Assembly (NCBI RefSeq): GCF_022374935.2
Contig: NZ_CP092430.2
Location: forward strand, 2,418,001 to 2,482,000
DNA from: Mycolicibacter virginiensis
Lineage (GTDB): Bacteria > Actinomycetota > Actinomycetes > Mycobacteriales > Mycobacteriaceae
Direction: 5' to 3'
Length of the DNA stretch: 64,000 bases
Below the pieces are notes generated by a model. The model saw only the letters and a program-made list of their open reading frames with translations. It was not told where the DNA came from and made no database searches. The stretch's first letter is position 1. Each line of letters starts with the position of its first letter. Of this stretch, positions 38,334 through 48,938 are shown one piece after another. A program made the position numbers and the translations under genes.

Positions 38334-40119
38334 CGGCGCCGTTCCTCCCGTTCTCCGCATCGGCGCCGGTGCGGCCCCGCTTGAAATGACGTCGCGTAAT
38401 CCGACCGCGCATGAAGTTTCCATTTTGCCGTATGGCGGCCAACAGGGACGCAACGGCCGCTCCAAGCAACACCCATTGCAGCACCGGCGCCCACCGCGTC
38501 GCCGGGGTCAGCGTGGTCTTGAGCCGTATGTGGCTGTCGAGGTAGGCGGGCTCGAAGAAGGCGGTCCGGGCCAGTTCACGGCCGTCGGGGGCGATCACCG
38601 CACTGATCCCGGTGGTTCCGGCGACCACGACGTAGCGGTCATGCTCGACGGCGCGCACCTTGGCAAACGCCAACTGCTGGTCGCTCATCGTCTCGTCGAA
38701 GGTGGCGTTGTTGGTCGGCACTGCCAGCAGCTGGGCGCCGGCGAGCACCGACTGGCGCGGCGCGCGATCGAAGATCACTTCCCAGCAGGTGGCGACCCCG
38801 ACCGGGACACCGGCGACATGCACCACCCCATTGCCGTGACCGGGAACGAAATAGCCGGCCCGATCGGCATAGCCGGACAGGTGGCGGAAGAACCCGCGCC
38901 ACGGCAGGTACTCACCGAACGGCTGCACGATCCGCTTGTCGTGGCTCTCCCCCGGCCCGGTGCGCGGATCCCACACCAGCACCGAATTCGACGCCACCGG
39001 ATTGTCCCGGCTCCAGCCGGGCGCGGCACGCACCGTGCCCACCAGGATCGGGGCGTCGACCGCCTGAGCGGCGACGGTGATCTGCTGCGCCGCGTCGATG
39101 TTGGTCACCGGGTCGATGTCCGAGGCGTTCTCCGGCCAGATCACGAACAGCGGTTGTGGGGCGCGCCCGGTCGCGACATCCTCTGCCAACCGCAGGGTTT
39201 CGCGGACGTGGTAGTCGAGCACCTCCCGGCGCTGGGCGTTGAAGTCGAGCCCCAGCCGCGGCACGTTGCCCTGCACGGCGGCCACCGTGATCGACGGTTC
39301 GTCGCCGGCGCCCACGCCGGAACGGCGCACCCCCGGCCACACCACGACGGCGGTCAGCATCACCAGACAGATACACAGTCCGGGCACCAGCACCGCCGGC
39401 GGGCGGTCGGCGGGCCCCAGGACTGCCGGGGAAGGCGGAGCGTTCCGCAGCCACCGCACGATCTCCATGGCCAGAGCGGTGCCGGCGCAACCGATCAGCA
39501 CCACCCCGGTCGACAACAGCGGAACACCGCCGAGTGCGACCAGCGGCAGCAACGGTCCCGCAGTCTGGCCGTACCCCACCGCCCCCCAAGGGAACCCGCC
39601 GAACGGGACCACCGACTTCGCCCATTCCTGGGCGGCCCACAGCAGCGCGAACCAGATCGGCCAGCCGGCCAGGGATCGCACTGCCACCGCCGCCGATCCG
39701 AAAAGGGCGGGAAACAGTGCGCACATCAGCGCCAGGATCAGCCAGGGCACCGCGCCGACCAGCCCGCCCACCCACGGCAGCAGCGGCAGGTAGAACGCCA
39801 GGCCGCACAGCAGGCCGTAGCCGAAACCCCCGGCAATGGTGGTTTCGCGGCGAACGAGCACCCAACTCAGCAGCGCGAAGGCCAAAATCGCGGCCCACCA
39901 CCAGTTCAGCGGGGCGAAGCTGGAACGTAACAGCATGCCCGCAGCCACCGATGCGGCCAGCTGCGCCCAGCGATCCGCCGCGGCGATGCCCAGCCGCTCC
40001 AGCCGGTTCGGCCCGGTCGGCTCGGCGTGGGTGAGTACGCCGCCGTCAGATTCGGTGGGAACGTCAGCGGCCGGTTCGGTGGGGGTTTCCGTCGCCGGTT
40101 CCTCGGTCGGCTCAACCAT
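38326..40119 (-). CDS. lnt: apolipoprotein N-acyltransferase Lnt
   Basis: 597 residues from [11 protein letters not shown]. An acidic/Pro/Thr cytoplasmic head is followed by about six TM helices, then the nitrilase domain with catalytic Glu (WPENASD), Lys ([16 protein letters not shown]) and Cys (ATCWEVIFD), and a last TM helix. It N-acylates the lipid-modified Cys of lipoproteins. It overlaps both the amidohydrolase upstream and ppm1 downstream by eight bases, so the three genes form one operon. Confidence 0.95.
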   Translation of the reverse strand: MVEPTEEPATETPTEPAADVPTESDGGVLTHAEPTGPNRLERLGIAAADRWAQLAASVAAGMLLRSSFAPLNWWWAAILAFALLSWVLVRRETTIAGGFGYGLLCGLAFYLPLLPWVGGLVGAVPWLILALMCALFPALFGSAAVAVRSLAGWPIWFALLWAAQEWAKSVVPFGGFPWGAVGYGQTAGPLLPLVALGGVPLLSTGVVLIGCAGTALAMEIVRWLRNAPPSPAVLGPADRPPAVLVPGLCICLVMLTAVVVWPGVRRSGVGAGDEPSITVAAVQGNVPRLGLDFNAQRREVLDYHVRETLRLAEDVATGRAPQPLFVIWPENASDIDPVTNIDAAQQITVAAQAVDAPILVGTVRAAPGWSRDNPVASNSVLVWDPRTGPGESHDKRIVQPFGEYLPWRGFFRHLSGYADRAGYFVPGHGNGVVHVAGVPVGVATCWEVIFDRAPRQSVLAGAQLLAVPTNNATFDETMSDQQLAFAKVRAVEHDRYVVVAGTTGISAVIAPDGRELARTAFFEPAYLDSHIRLKTTLTPATRWAPVLQWVLLGAAVASLLAAIRQNGNFMRGRITRRHFKRGRTGADAENGRNGADE

Positions 40120-41725
40120 GCAGGACCACACCACGGTGCACCGTGCGACGGCATCGGGGGCTGGCGCCGGGCTCGAGCACCGGCAACGCGGGCACCCGGG
40201 CGCGTGGATCGGTCGACCATCGCTGAACGGAGTCGCTGGGCGCCTCGACGGCCAGGGCACTGGTCTCCCACACCGCGTACGAGGCGGGTGCGCCGGGCAC
40301 CAGGGTTCCGGTGAGGCCGTCGTTGATACCGGCGGCCCGCCAGCCACCGCGCGTCGACGCGGCGAAAGCCGCCCGCATCGAAACCGCACTGCCCGGCGTG
40401 CGGTGGTTCGCGGCGGCACGCACCGCGGCCCACGGATCCAATGCGGTCACCGGGCTGTCAGAACCAAACGCGAGGGGCACGCCTTGGGATGCTAACAGCG
40501 CAAATGGGTTCAGCCCGGCGGCTCGCTCGGCGCCCAGACGCTGGGCGTACATGCCCTCCCGGCCGCCCCACAGTGCGTCGAAAGCCGGCTGCATGCTGGC
40601 GATCACACCCCAGGAACCCAGCTTGGCGGCCTGCTCGGCGCTGACCATCTCCAGGTGCTCCAGCCGGTGCCCGCAACGGGCCACCGCGGGCACCCCGAAC
40701 TTCTCCACCACGCGTTCCAGCGCCGCAACCACCGTGGCGACCGCCGCGTCGCCGATCACGTGGAATCCGGCGGTCACCTGCGCCTCGGTGCAGGCCCACA
40801 GGTGGGCAGTGACCGCGTCGAGGTCCAGGTGGCAGAACCCGGTACAGCCGGGGGCATCGGCGTAGTCCTGGTGGAGCCAGGCGGTGTGCGAGCCCAACGC
40901 CCCATCCACGAACAGGTCGCCGCCGAGCCCGCGCGCGCCGGTCTCGGCGATGAGTTCGCGTGCCCGGGCAGCGCTGGTGACAGCTTCGCCCCAGTAGCCG
41001 ACGATCTCGACGCCGTGGCTGGCTTCGCCCAGGGCCCGCAGCTCGCGCCAGTCGTCGCGACCGCCGATGTCCGGGCCGGCACATTCATGTACCGCGACGA
41101 CCCCGGCCGCGGCGGCGGCATCGAGCGCAGCCACCCGGGCCTCGGCGCGCTGCGCGGCGGTGAGCAGGGTGCCGGCCATGGCACGGACCCGGTGGTGGGC
41201 ATCGCCGGACAGCGGGGCGGCGGCGTCGATTCCGGCCGGCAAGTCCGGCACCAGGTTGCGCAGCACGGTGGAGGCCAACGCGGAGTGGACGTCGGCGCGA
41301 GACAGGTATGCGGGTCGATCCCCCACCACGGCGTCGATGGCCGCGGTGTCTGGGGCACGGTCCTCGGGCCAGCCGGATTCGTCCCAGCCGTGTCCGCGGA
41401 TCGGCTCACCGGGGTGGGCTGCGGCGTAGTCGGCGATCAGTTGCAGGCAGTGCTGCACCGAGGTCGCCGGCCGAAGGTCCAGGCCGATGCGGCACAGGCC
41501 CGTCTCGGTGACGTGGACATGGCTGTCCACGAATGCCGGTGTCACCAGCGCGCCGTCGAGTTCGATCACCTCGGCCTGCGAGAACTGGTCGCGGCCGACG
41601 TCGTCGCTGCCCAGCCAGGCCACCACGCCGTCCCGGACCGCCATCGCGGTGGCGTCGGGATGACTCGGGCTGTGGATTCGCCCGCCGAGCAGCAAAGAGG
41701 CAGGCCTGCCGGTCACAACGGTCAC
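40112..41725 (-). CDS. amidohydrolase family 3 protein (YtcJ-like), Rv2052c-type
   Basis: 537 residues. The metal-binding strand is [12 protein letters not shown], followed by [10 protein letters not shown], the residues HECAGPD and HVIGDAA, and SMQPAF. The final Asp is in [13 protein letters not shown]. Related enzymes hydrolyse exocyclic amides or formamides; the substrate is not evident. It is the first gene of the lnt-ppm1 operon, in the position of M. tuberculosis Rv2052c. Confidence 0.87.
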   Translation of the reverse strand: MTVVTGRPASLLLGGRIHSPSHPDATAMAVRDGVVAWLGSDDVGRDQFSQAEVIELDGALVTPAFVDSHVHVTETGLCRIGLDLRPATSVQHCLQLIADYAAAHPGEPIRGHGWDESGWPEDRAPDTAAIDAVVGDRPAYLSRADVHSALASTVLRNLVPDLPAGIDAAAPLSGDAHHRVRAMAGTLLTAAQRAEARVAALDAAAAAGVVAVHECAGPDIGGRDDWRELRALGEASHGVEIVGYWGEAVTSAARARELIAETGARGLGGDLFVDGALGSHTAWLHQDYADAPGCTGFCHLDLDAVTAHLWACTEAQVTAGFHVIGDAAVATVVAALERVVEKFGVPAVARCGHRLEHLEMVSAEQAAKLGSWGVIASMQPAFDALWGGREGMYAQRLGAERAAGLNPFALLASQGVPLAFGSDSPVTALDPWAAVRAAANHRTPGSAVSMRAAFAASTRGGWRAAGINDGLTGTLVPGAPASYAVWETSALAVEAPSDSVQRWSTDPRARVPALPVLEPGASPRCRRTVHRGVVLHG

Positions 41726-41759
41726 GACGTAGAAAGTACGGGTTGGCGCGGGCTGCCGG

Positions 41760-42251
41760 TCAGGCGACCGGAAGGGCGCGCTGCCCGGTGTCGGTGACGT
41801 CGACGAATTCGGCGTCGATGTAGTCGGCTCGGCGCCCGGACGGGCGCCGGGTGGTGTACCAGTGCCGACCGACGGTGGCCGCCGCCACCAGCGGGGTGTG
41901 CCTGCCCAGCGCGGTGGCCGCTACCGCGCCCAGCAGCGGGCGGGCCGCGGCCCGGGTCGGGGGCGCCAACAACAGCAGACCCACCAGCGAGGTCACCGGC
42001 CCCGGAACGAGAACGAGCACGCTGCCGGCCGTGACCAGCCCGCTGTCGGCGAGAACACCCGGGTCAGTCGGCTTACGCAGCCGGCGCAGCTGGCGCCTGA
42101 GCTGCCCGCTTGCCAGCACCAGTCCGGCCAGGAAGATGCCCAGCAGCAGCAACGTCGTCCAGCCGAAGCCGATCGCCCAGATCAACCCGGCAACCGCCGC
42201 CAGCTCCACCAGGGCGTAGAGACCGAAGATCCGCAGCACACCGCTCACCAT
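41760..42251 (-). CDS. fxsA: FxsA-family membrane protein
   Basis: 163 residues with three TM helices (LYALVELAAVAGLIWAIG, LLLGIFLAGLVLASG, GSVLVLVPGPVTSLVGLLLL). The VLVPGPVTSLVGLLLLAPPTR block is the FxsA hallmark. E. coli FxsA relieves phage exclusion; the mycobacterial role is unknown. Its position matches Rv2053c. Confidence 0.87.
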   Translation of the reverse strand: MVSGVLRIFGLYALVELAAVAGLIWAIGFGWTTLLLLGIFLAGLVLASGQLRRQLRRLRKPTDPGVLADSGLVTAGSVLVLVPGPVTSLVGLLLLAPPTRAAARPLLGAVAATALGRHTPLVAAATVGRHWYTTRRPSGRRADYIDAEFVDVTDTGQRALPVA

Positions 42252-42326
42252 GCCATCCCAACGTTCGGGCCGGTGATGTGGTTCCAGACCGGCGCGGCGA
42301 CCTGCCGGGAGGGCAATACTGATGCG

Positions 42327-43028
42327 ATGACGACGATCCGAATCGAGGCGCCCGCCGGCCCCATCGATGCGCTGCTCGACACTCCGGCTGGGCCCGGGCC
42401 ATGGCCCGGTGTGGTGGTGATCCACGACGCGATCGGCTACGGCAGGGACATGCAGGCCATCTCCGAACGGATCGCGGGCGCGGGCTACCTCGCGCTGTCG
42501 CCGAACCTGTACTCCCGGGGTGGCCGGGCGCGCTGCATCACCCGGGTGATGCGGGAGCTGCTCACCCAGCGCGGCCGTGCCCTCGATGACATCCTGGCCG
42601 CCCGCGATCATCTGCTGGGCATGCCCGAGTGCTCGGGCGCGGTCGGTATCGCCGGCTTCTGCATGGGCGGCCAGTTCGCATTGATCCTGGCACCCAAGGG
42701 ATTCGGGGCCTCCGCCCCGTTTTACGGGGTGCCGCTGCCTCGTCACCTCGAGCAGACCCTCGACGGCGCGTGCCCGATCGTGGCCAGCTTCGGAGGCCGC
42801 GACCCGCTGGGCCGCGGCGCCGCCGATCGGCTACGCCGGCTGGTCGAGGACAAGGCCATTGCGCACGACATCAAGGTGTACCCCGGAGTCGGCCACAGCT
42901 TCGCCAACGAGCTGCCGGGCCAGCCGCTGATCCGCATCGCCGGCTTCGGCTACAACGCGGCCGCGACCGCCGATGCCTGGGAGCGCGTGTTCGGCTTCTT
43001 CGGCGAGCACCTGCGCCCCGAGGCGTGA
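42327..43028 (+). CDS. dienelactone hydrolase family protein
   Basis: 233 residues. The triad is Cys112 in GFCMGG, Asp159 in FGGRDP and His190 in PGVGHSFAN, the arrangement of carboxymethylenebutenolidase-like enzymes. It is cytoplasmic, divergent from fxsA and corresponds in position to Rv2054. The true substrate is unknown. Confidence 0.9.
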   Translation: MTTIRIEAPAGPIDALLDTPAGPGPWPGVVVIHDAIGYGRDMQAISERIAGAGYLALSPNLYSRGGRARCITRVMRELLTQRGRALDDILAARDHLLGMPECSGAVGIAGFCMGGQFALILAPKGFGASAPFYGVPLPRHLEQTLDGACPIVASFGGRDPLGRGAADRLRRLVEDKAIAHDIKVYPGVGHSFANELPGQPLIRIAGFGYNAAATADAWERVFGFFGEHLRPEA

Positions 43029-43046
43029 CCGCTCAGCTTTGACCGC

Positions 43047-43742
43047 TTAGGCCGGACCGGCGGCCGCCAGCACCCGCGGAAACAGCACGTTGTTCTCCTT
43101 GTGTACGTGCAGGTGGATGTCGGACTCCAGGTCCGCCAGCCCGGCCAGCATCGCGGTGTAGCTGGCGCAGGCATCCGCCGGGACGGTGTAGCCGTTGGTG
43201 AGTTCACGCAGTTCGGCCAGCAGATGACCGGCATTGTCATGCTCTTGCTGGTTCTCGGCCAATTCGGTGCGCACCTCGTCAGGCAGCGGCCGGCCCGATC
43301 CCCCGGCATGCAGGCTGATCTGGGGGAACAACATCGTCTCTTCGGTGCGCAGGTGTGGTTCCATGCCGCCGCGGAGCCGATGGAACACCTCGCGAACCCG
43401 CAGCAGCTCGTCGTGGTTGGGGCCGTGCACTCGCGCCACCTTGTCCACCAACTCCGCCAACCGCGGGAACTCATCCCACAGGAACCGGTGGTGGGTGCTG
43501 ACGATGTGGGCGATCAGCGAGGTGTCGTCGTAGTCGGCCCAGTCAGCTGGCCGACCCGGTGACGTGGCGTTGAGCGCGGCCAGCAGTTCGTCGGCGTCGA
43601 CTCCGTCCGCGGCGCACGCCGCACCCAGGGTGCGCTGACCGTGGCAGCAGAAATCGATCCCGAACCGGCTCAGGATGCGGGTGGACGACGGGTCGGCGGT
43701 GACGATGTCACCGAGAATCTGATCGGAAGTGACGGTGGCCAT
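43047..43742 (-). CDS. iron-sulfur cluster repair di-iron protein (RIC/ScdA/YtfE)
   Basis: 231 residues from an ATG preceded by TAGGAG. The N-terminal ScdA domain has DFCCHGQRTL (Cys32, Cys33), and the hemerythrin-like domain supplies His/Glu ligands (HIVSTHHRFLWDE, HLRTEETMLFP, EHDNAG, HLHVHKENNVLFPR). It repairs nitrosylated Fe-S clusters. A palindrome lies about 36 bases upstream and may be the binding site of an NO- or redox-responsive repressor. Confidence 0.92.
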   Translation of the reverse strand: MATVTSDQILGDIVTADPSSTRILSRFGIDFCCHGQRTLGAACAADGVDADELLAALNATSPGRPADWADYDDTSLIAHIVSTHHRFLWDEFPRLAELVDKVARVHGPNHDELLRVREVFHRLRGGMEPHLRTEETMLFPQISLHAGGSGRPLPDEVRTELAENQQEHDNAGHLLAELRELTNGYTVPADACASYTAMLAGLADLESDIHLHVHKENNVLFPRVLAAAGPA

Positions 43743-43777
43743 GGTGGCTCCTAGAGGTCGGGGTTCCGATCCAACAA

Positions 43778-43795
43778 TGCTCATTTCAATGAGCA
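43778..43795. promoter_or_regulatory. palindrome TGCTCAT-N4-ATGAGCA upstream of RIC gene
   Basis: A perfect 7-bp inverted repeat with a 4-base spacer, in an AT-rich promoter stretch, 36-53 bases before the RIC start. It is likely an operator; the regulator is not in the window. Confidence 0.55.
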
Positions 43796-43821
43796 AAGTC
43801 CATTATATGTGATGCAGTCGA

Positions 43822-44211
43822 TCACTCCGGGCCGGCCGGGGTCAACGCGAGCCCGACGTTGGTGCGCATGCCGCCCCGCAGCTTGCTGAAGAAGTTGAAC
43901 ACCGGCCCGATCAGCTTGTAGCGCTTGCCGATTGCCGCATACACGGCGCCGTTGTCCGATTTGTCCAACACCGTCGCGACGGCCTCGATGGCCTCGCCCT
44001 TGGGCCGTCCCCGCACATCGCAGACCGCCAACGTCACCCGCGGGGTGTTGCGGATTCGCTTGACCTTCCAGGACGACTCCTGGGTGATCACCAGCAGGCG
44101 GTCGCCATCGGCTGCGGCCCACACCGGGGTCGGCTTGGGCCGGCCATCCTTGGTGAACGTGGTCAGCAGCAAATAGTCGGACTTGGCGATCTCGGCGAAA
44201 GTTAGGGCCAT
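43822..44211 (-). CDS. PPOX-class flavin/F420-dependent oxidoreductase
   Basis: 129 residues, split beta-barrel. SDYLLLTTFTKDGRPKPTPVWAA and the SWKVKRIRNTPRVTLAV segment are typical of the mycobacterial PPOX group that uses F420 or FMN (Rv2061c/Rv1155 style). The C-terminus VGLALTPAGPE is complete. The substrate is unknown. Confidence 0.85.
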   Translation of the reverse strand: MALTFAEIAKSDYLLLTTFTKDGRPKPTPVWAAADGDRLLVITQESSWKVKRIRNTPRVTLAVCDVRGRPKGEAIEAVATVLDKSDNGAVYAAIGKRYKLIGPVFNFFSKLRGGMRTNVGLALTPAGPE

Positions 44212-44295
44212 GACCGCGAACCTACCCGCCCGGAGCCCCGGAGCCTGCGTGCCTACTCAAAATGCGAGCGGGGCGCCCGGCGCACAGTCCAACCG

Positions 44296-44613
44296 TTACA
44301 GCGGTGGGCGGTTTGCGATGGGATGCAAGTCGGCGAGCTTGGGTAGCTCGGACTTCGGCTGCTCGGCATCCACAAACGCCGTCACGGCATCCAGGGTGAT
44401 CAGTCCGTAGCGGACCAACAGATCAACCGCGTTCAAGCCGAAGTGAGTGGCGACTCGGATCAGGTTGTCGGCGGTGATCAAGCGCCCTTCGTGTGCAGCC
44501 TTGTAATAGGCAGACTTCCGGTAGCCGAAGGCCTCGTATACCTCAGTTGCCGGAAGCGGCCTACCGACCAGGTAAGGCAGCACGACCGACGGGTCCTTTT
44601 TTCGATCGTCCAT
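44296..44613 (-). CDS. phage-type helix-turn-helix immunity repressor-like protein
   Basis: 105 residues. TEVYEAFGYRKSAYYKAAHEG looks like a short HTH, and RLITADNLIRVATHFGLNAV with DLLVRYGLITLDAV resembles small repressors of mycobacteriophages. No other phage gene is near. A 145-bp AT-rich intergenic region upstream could hold its operator (GGAATGTCGCGTTCC near 44692 is an imperfect inverted repeat). It sits at a break in M. tuberculosis-like gene order. Confidence 0.65.
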   Translation of the reverse strand: MDDRKKDPSVVLPYLVGRPLPATEVYEAFGYRKSAYYKAAHEGRLITADNLIRVATHFGLNAVDLLVRYGLITLDAVTAFVDAEQPKSELPKLADLHPIANRPPL

Positions 44614-44758
44614 GGTTTTACACTCTAGTCCTGTTAGGCGGGAAGAGGTCAGAAAACTTTACCGAAATTCTTCGCCTATTCCCACAACCTGGGAATGTCG
44701 CGTTCCGTCACATCCTACTAACCGGCCGGTCGCGGCCCTGCGCCGGGTTCCCGGTTTG

Positions 44759-45508
44759 TTAACGCGGCATCTGGCGCCACACAGATTGCGGGAGAATTCT
44801 CAGGGTGGCGAACAGCGGGCGCAGTGCCCACGGCACCCACACGGTGCGGCGGCGCTTGCGCAGTGCCCGCGCCGCCGCGAGCGCAACCTGACGCGGGGTG
44901 CTCGCCAGTGGAGCGGGATCCATGCCGGTGGTCATCCGTCCGACGACGAATCCTGGTCGTACGAGCAGCAGGCGCACACCCGTGCCGTGCAGTGCGTCGG
45001 CGAGCCCGCTGGCGAAGCCGTCGAGGCCGGCCTTGGCCGAGCCGTAGACGTAGTTGGCCCGTCGGACCCGCACCCCCGCCACTGAGGAGAACACCACCAT
45101 GCGCCCCCGCCTAGCGGTCCGCATTGCCGCGGCGAGGTGGGTGAGCAAACTGATCTGGGCGACATAGTCGGTGTGTACGACGGCCACCGCGTGCGCCGCA
45201 TCCGACTCCGCCCGGGCCTGATCGCCCAGCACGCCGAATGCCAACACGGCGGTACCGATCGGGCCGTGCTCGGCGATCAGCTCCGCCACCAAGGGGCCGT
45301 GGGCGCTCACGTCGTCGGCATCGAACTCCTTGGTGTGCACCGCGGCCGCGCCCGCGTTGCGCACCGCCGCGACTTCGGCGTCAAGCCGATGGGCCGAGCG
45401 CGCCGCCAGCACCACCGTCGCCCCCGGCGCGAGCTGCTGCGCCAACTCGAGGCCGATCTCACTGCGTCCGCCGAAAATCACCAGCGGCCCGTCAACCGTG
45501 TCGTTCAC
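44759..45508 (-). CDS. short-chain dehydrogenase, Rv2073c-type (DprE2-like)
   Basis: 249 residues. [16 protein letters not shown] is the cofactor loop in the same style as DprE2, followed by [25 protein letters not shown] with Ser, Tyr and Lys. Its divergent neighbour is the Rv2074-like gene, as in M. tuberculosis. The substrate is not known. Confidence 0.88.
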   Translation of the reverse strand: MNDTVDGPLVIFGGRSEIGLELAQQLAPGATVVLAARSAHRLDAEVAAVRNAGAAAVHTKEFDADDVSAHGPLVAELIAEHGPIGTAVLAFGVLGDQARAESDAAHAVAVVHTDYVAQISLLTHLAAAMRTARRGRMVVFSSVAGVRVRRANYVYGSAKAGLDGFASGLADALHGTGVRLLLVRPGFVVGRMTTGMDPAPLASTPRQVALAAARALRKRRRTVWVPWALRPLFATLRILPQSVWRQMPR

Positions 45509-45543
45509 GGCTGAGATTATCGCCTGCGCTAGCGTGGGCGGTG

Positions 45544-45957
45544 ATGGCGAACGCGACGACTCGACTGACCAGTGACGCGTTGGCGTTTCTCACCGAACGC
45601 CACCTGGCGATGCTGACCACCTTGCGTGCCGACAATTCGCCGCACGTGGTCGCGGTGGGCTTCACCTTCGATCCCAAGACCCATATCGCCCGGGTGATCA
45701 CCACCGGCGGTTCGCAGAAGGCGGTCAACGCGGAACGGGCCGGGGTTGCCGTGCTGAGTCAGGTCGACGGGGCTCGCTGGCTCTCGCTGGAGGGCAGCGC
45801 CACCGTCAACGACGCACCCGCAGCGGTTCGTGACGCCGAGCTGCGGTACGCCCAGCGCTACCGCACCCCTCGGGTGAATCCGCAGCGAGTGGTGATCGAA
45901 GTGCAGGTGGAGCGGGTGTTGGGTTCCGCCGATCTGCTCGACCGCGGCAACCGCTAG
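45544..45957 (+). CDS. F420-binding PPOX protein, Rv2074-like (biliverdin reductase family)
   Basis: 137 residues. [32 protein letters not shown] and [18 protein letters not shown] follow the M. tuberculosis Rv2074 pattern, a cofactor F420-dependent biliverdin reductase. The adjacent GTG at 45541 is an alternative start. It overlaps the convergent pepE by four bases. Confidence 0.88.
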   Translation: MANATTRLTSDALAFLTERHLAMLTTLRADNSPHVVAVGFTFDPKTHIARVITTGGSQKAVNAERAGVAVLSQVDGARWLSLEGSATVNDAPAAVRDAELRYAQRYRTPRVNPQRVVIEVQVERVLGSADLLDRGNR

Positions 45958-47099
45958 TCAGCCGACTCCGTCACCGGCACCACCACCAGGTCATGCGGCC
46001 GGCTGTTCAGTGATTCCACGCCGTCGGCGGTGACGATCACGATGTCCTCGATGCGGGCGCCCCAGTGGCCGGGAAAGTAGATGCCGGGCTCGACCGAGAA
46101 CGCCATCCCGGCCCGGAGCGTCTCGTCATTGCCAGCCACGATGTAGGGCTCTTCGTGCACCGACAGGCCGATGCCGTGCCCGGTGCGGTGCACAAAGTAT
46201 TCGGCCAGGCCGGCCTTCGCCAGCACGTCACGGGCTGCCGCGTCGACCTGTTGCGCGGTCACTCCCGGGCGAACGCTGGCGACCGCGGCGCGCTGCGCCT
46301 CCTGCAGCACCGAATAGTGTTGCGCTACCTCGGGGTTCGGCTCCCCCAGGCTGTAGGTTCTGGTGGAGTCGGAATTGTATCCGGGTTCGACCGGTCCGCC
46401 GATGTCGACGACCACGATGTCACCAGCCTGCAGCACCCGCTCGGAGCATTCATGGTGCGGGTCAGCGCCGTGCGGGCCCGAACCCACGATGATGAAGGCC
46501 ACCTCCGAATGGCCTTCGGCCACGATCGCTTCGGCGATGTCGGCGGCGACGTCGGCTTCGGTGCGGCCCGGCACCAGGAACTCCGGCACCCGGGCGTGCA
46601 CCCGGTCGATCGCCGCACCGGCCTTGCGCAGGGCATCGATCTCGCTGGGGTCCTTGATCATTCGCAGATCACGAAGCACACCGGTCGCCAAGACGGGCGT
46701 GGTGCCGAGCACGTCGACCAGGGGCAGCAGATGCAGTGCCGGCATCGAGTCGGTGACAGCAACCGCCGACGACGCTGCACCGCCGAGCGCCTCGCCCACC
46801 ATGCGATAGGGATCCTCGCCATCAACCCAGTCCCGCACCGCCACACCGAGATCGGCCACCGCGGATTCACGCAGTGCCGCCAGCTCCAGTCGCGGCACCA
46901 CCATGGTGGGCGAACCCGAGGCCGGCAGCACCAGCGCAGTGAGCCGCTCGAAAGTCTGGGCCCGCGACCCGATCAGGTAGCGCAGGTCGTAGCCGGGCGT
47001 GATCACCAGGCCGGCCAGGCCGGCGTTCGCGGCGGCAGCGGCCGCGGCGGCCAAGCGGTGGGCGTAGACGCTGCTCTCGAACCGGGAAGTCACGCACAT
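45954..47099 (-). CDS. pepE: Xaa-Pro dipeptidase/aminopeptidase PepE (M24)
   Basis: 381 residues. The pita-bread fold metal ligands are in VVVDIGGP and NSDSTRTY (two Asp), [16 protein letters not shown] (His), [11 protein letters not shown] (Glu) and [10 protein letters not shown] (Glu). It cleaves Xaa-Pro bonds in the cytoplasm. Corresponds to Rv2089c. It is divergent from the exonuclease gene. Confidence 0.92.
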   Translation of the reverse strand: MCVTSRFESSVYAHRLAAAAAAAANAGLAGLVITPGYDLRYLIGSRAQTFERLTALVLPASGSPTMVVPRLELAALRESAVADLGVAVRDWVDGEDPYRMVGEALGGAASSAVAVTDSMPALHLLPLVDVLGTTPVLATGVLRDLRMIKDPSEIDALRKAGAAIDRVHARVPEFLVPGRTEADVAADIAEAIVAEGHSEVAFIIVGSGPHGADPHHECSERVLQAGDIVVVDIGGPVEPGYNSDSTRTYSLGEPNPEVAQHYSVLQEAQRAAVASVRPGVTAQQVDAAARDVLAKAGLAEYFVHRTGHGIGLSVHEEPYIVAGNDETLRAGMAFSVEPGIYFPGHWGARIEDIVIVTADGVESLNSRPHDLVVVPVTESAD

Positions 47100-47185
47100 C
47101 AGGCTATCGGGCGGGCCCAAACGGCGGTCCAGCTGCGCCTCTCCTCCGTCGAGCCAGCTAACCGACGGCCAATAGGCTGGCACCC

Positions 47186-48139
47186 ATGACTGCTCCCGTG
47201 TTGCTGCTCGACGGTGCCAGTATGTGGTTCCGCTCCTACTTCGGGGTGCCGTCCTCGATCACCGCGCCCGACGGCCGGCCGGTGAATGCGGTGCGCGGTT
47301 TTTTCGACTCGGTGGCCACCCTGATCACCCGCCAGAGTCCGGGACGGCTGGTGGTCTGCCTGGATCTGGACTGGCGGCCGCAGTGGCGGGTGGACCGCAT
47401 CCCGTCCTACAAGGCCCACCGGGTGGCCGAAGAGGTGCCCGATGATTCAGACATCGAAGAGGTCCCCGACGAGCTGAGCCCGCAGGTGGAGATGATCGCC
47501 GAGCTGCTCGACGCGTTCGGCATCACCACGGGTGGCGCGCCGGACTTCGAGGCCGACGACGTGCTGGGCACCCTGGCGGCCGCCGAACAGCGCGACCCGG
47601 TGATCGTGGTCAGCGGTGACCGCGACCTGCTGCAGGTGGTCGCCGACCAGCCGGTCCCGGTGTCGGTGCTCTACCTGGGCCAAGGGCTGGCCAAAGCGAC
47701 GCTGTTCGGCCCGGGCGAGGTGGCGCAGCGCTACAACCTGCCGCCGGAGCGGGCCGGGGCTGCCTACGCCGAGATGGCGCTGCTGCGTGGTGACCCCTCC
47801 GATGGGTTGCCCGGCGTGGCCGGCATCGGCGAGAAGACGGCGGCCGGCCTACTGACCCAATACGGGTCGCTGGCGGCGGTGCTGGCCGCCGCCGCTGATC
47901 CGGGATCGCCTATGGCCAAAGGGGTTCGGGCCAAACTGCAGGCCGGGCAGGACTACATCGCCGCCGCCGGTCCGGTGGTACGTGTGGTCACCAACGCGCC
48001 AGTCACACTGTCGACACCGTCGGACACCCTGCCGCGGGTGGCCGCCGATCCGGCGCGGGTCGCCGAACTGGCGGAACGCCTGGGTGTCGCGTCCTCGATT
48101 GCCCGGCTCCAGCGAGCGCTCGACGCGCTGCCGGATTAG
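47186..48139 (+). CDS. 5'-3' exonuclease (PolI N-terminal-like)
   Basis: 317 residues. [44 protein letters not shown] and [11 protein letters not shown] contain the metal-binding acidic residues. The helix-hairpin-helix [16 protein letters not shown] binds DNA. It is a stand-alone FEN/PolI-type exonuclease, as in Rv2090, probably in Okazaki or repair processing. Confidence 0.92.
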   Translation: MTAPVLLLDGASMWFRSYFGVPSSITAPDGRPVNAVRGFFDSVATLITRQSPGRLVVCLDLDWRPQWRVDRIPSYKAHRVAEEVPDDSDIEEVPDELSPQVEMIAELLDAFGITTGGAPDFEADDVLGTLAAAEQRDPVIVVSGDRDLLQVVADQPVPVSVLYLGQGLAKATLFGPGEVAQRYNLPPERAGAAYAEMALLRGDPSDGLPGVAGIGEKTAAGLLTQYGSLAAVLAAAADPGSPMAKGVRAKLQAGQDYIAAAGPVVRVVTNAPVTLSTPSDTLPRVAADPARVAELAERLGVASSIARLQRALDALPD

Positions 48140-48148
48140 TGCGGCGGC

Positions 48149-48865
48149 CTACTTGGGCCGGCCGACCTCGTAGGTTCCCGAGTTGTCCTGGAAGGTGACG
48201 GTCACCTGGCGCTTGGTCCCGTCGATGCTGACCTCGCAGTTGAAGGTGTCGCCCTGCTTGACCACCGGGCTCTGCCCGTTGTTGCAGCGGACGTCCTTGA
48301 CGTTCTTGGCGCCGTAGCCGTTGGTCTGGTCGGCCAGGATCTGCTGCACGCCTTCCTGGGCCTTGTCGATGTCGAGCTTGGTGGTCACGAAGAAACCGGG
48401 CTTCCAGAAGCCCAGCACCAGCAACACCAGCACGGCGATGCCCACGCAACCGGCGAGCACTGAGCTGACCATCCCGGACGGGCGCTTGGTCGCGGTGCCC
48501 GGCGCCGGGTACTGGCCCGGCTGCTGCGGGTACTGGCCGTACTGGCCCGGCTGGCCGTATTGCCCCGGCTGGCCGTACTGGCCGGGCTGACCATACGGCG
48601 ACGGCTGGCCGTACTGGCCCGGCTGGCCGTACGGCGCGGGCTGACCGTACTGCTCGGGCTGCGGGTAGCCGGGGTACTGCTGCGGCGCCGACGGGTACGC
48701 GCCCTGCTGCGGGTATTGGGGGTACTGCTGCGGCGTGTAGGCCGGCGGCTGCCATTGCTGCTCAGCGCCGGTCGCGGGACCCTGTCCGGTGCCCTGGTCG
48801 TCGGGCTGGCCGGGCTGCTGAGGCTGCCACGGCTGCGTCGGGTCGTATCCCTGCGGTCCGCTCAT
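48149..48865 (-). CDS. DUF4333 membrane protein with Gln/Pro/Tyr-rich N-terminus
   Basis: 238 residues. The first 125 are low-complexity repeats of QYGQPG/PYGQPG, followed by one TM helix ([21 protein letters not shown]) and a DUF4333 domain outside the membrane ([20 protein letters not shown] with RCNNGQ and FNCEV). Rv2091c position. The tandem DNA repeats could vary in number between strains. Confidence 0.88.
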   Translation of the reverse strand: MSGPQGYDPTQPWQPQQPGQPDDQGTGQGPATGAEQQWQPPAYTPQQYPQYPQQGAYPSAPQQYPGYPQPEQYGQPAPYGQPGQYGQPSPYGQPGQYGQPGQYGQPGQYGQYPQQPGQYPAPGTATKRPSGMVSSVLAGCVGIAVLVLLVLGFWKPGFFVTTKLDIDKAQEGVQQILADQTNGYGAKNVKDVRCNNGQSPVVKQGDTFNCEVSIDGTKRQVTVTFQDNSGTYEVGRPK

Positions 48866-48938
48866 CGTTGTTCCTCAAGTCCTCTCACGTAGCGGGTGCT
48901 GATCACCGCCGGCTCTCCACCGTAGCGCCCGGACCAGC

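Noticed and set aside
38290-39930. 546-codon plus-strand frame opposite lnt
   Set aside because: No recognisable domain, proline/arginine/histidine-rich, entirely antisense to a well-supported acyltransferase gene.
48480-48680. Tandem repeats within the DUF4333 gene as a mobile or CRISPR-like array
   Set aside because: Short coding repeats for the QYGQPG-type linker; no spacer structure.
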